DNA from: an uncultured Lachnospiraceae bacterium | Lineage (GTDB): Bacteria; Bacillota; Clostridia; Lachnospirales; Lachnospiraceae | Length of the DNA: 64,000 nt | NCBI GenBank assembly: GCA_910577825.1 | Contig: CAJTOK010000006.1 | Span: 25,422-89,421 of the forward strand | Direction of reading: 5' to 3' | Shown here: positions 63,952 through 64,000 of the stretch, piece after piece | Layout: the number at the start of each line of letters is the position of its first letter | Numbering within the stretch: position 1 is the first letter of the stretch | The notes under the pieces: generated by a model | The model's input: only the letters and a program-made list of their open reading frames with translations | The model's database searches: none | Told to the model about the DNA's origin: nothing | Translations under genes and position numbers: made by a program

Positions 63952-64000
63952 TAAGATGAGAGTTTGATCCTGGCTCAGGATAAACGCTGGCGGCATGCCT
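63952..64000 (+). rRNA. 16S ribosomal RNA, 5' end only
   Basis: AGAGTTTGATCCTGGCTCAG (the universal 16S 5' primer site) begins at 63959, followed by GATAAACGCTGGCGGCATGC. The mature end is placed about 7 bases before it, by analogy with Escherichia coli numbering. The gene continues outside the window. Confidence 0.96.

Overview
The window is a low-GC Firmicutes chromosome segment centred on the replication origin. Gene order (yidD-rnpA-rpmH / oriC / dnaA-dnaN-yaaA-recF-gyrB-gyrA), the tmk-yaaR-holB-ricT-trmN6-rsmI block, abundant Big/FN3-type exported proteins and the 5' end of a 16S rRNA gene at the right edge all fit Clostridia, most likely Lachnospiraceae. The family assignment is an inference; no genus is claimed.

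Layout. 1-7.1 kb: addB-addA (minus strand, addA cut by the window edge), a small membrane protein, and queT behind a probable preQ1-I riboswitch. 7.2-14.5 kb: a sugar-acid or ascorbate-type catabolic locus with a truncated FGGY kinase, a GntP permease, UlaE, a propeller-like protein, a 23-codon remnant of ribulose-phosphate 3-epimerase, a HAD phosphatase, UlaG and a SorC regulator. Two promoters in this locus carry the same operator core at the same distance from the -35 box. 14.6-26.8 kb: an orphan GHKL sensor kinase, large exported FN3 and Big proteins, a flavin reductase-like protein, an OLD-family ATPase/TOPRIM nuclease, murA, and a DnaJ protein with a degenerate GGDEF domain that seems to lack a normal start codon. 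26.8-32.6 kb: the tmk-to-rsmI housekeeping block. 32.8-41.4 kb: exported proteins, a kinase-TM-LRR protein, cdd-pdp, a glycosyltransferase and a small alarmone synthetase. 41.5-51.1 kb: DUF4446-parB-parA with two perfect parS sites, then rsmG-mnmG-mnmE-jag-yidC-yidD-rnpA-rpmH, all transcribed away from the origin.

The origin is bipartite. DnaA-box clusters lie upstream (about 51.25-51.69 kb) and downstream (53.24-53.42 kb) of dnaA. The downstream cluster leads into a DnaA-trio-like stretch and an AT-rich unwinding element (to about 53.48 kb).

The most striking feature lies directly after that element: an IscB (RNA-guided RuvC/HNH nuclease, relative of the Cas9 ancestor) transposon with its omega-RNA region, inserted exactly between the Shine-Dalgarno sequence of dnaN and the dnaN start codon. 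All nuclease motifs are intact. If the usual IscB rule holds, the guide is read from the flanking DNA and would match the origin/dnaN leader itself. Right of it, dnaN-yaaA-recF-gyrB-gyrA, the two fumarase-type subunits, tRNA-Ser(GCT) and the rRNA operon run co-directionally with replication. The plus-strand genes left of the origin (7.4-41.4 kb), including the essential tmk, holB and murA, run head-on to it.
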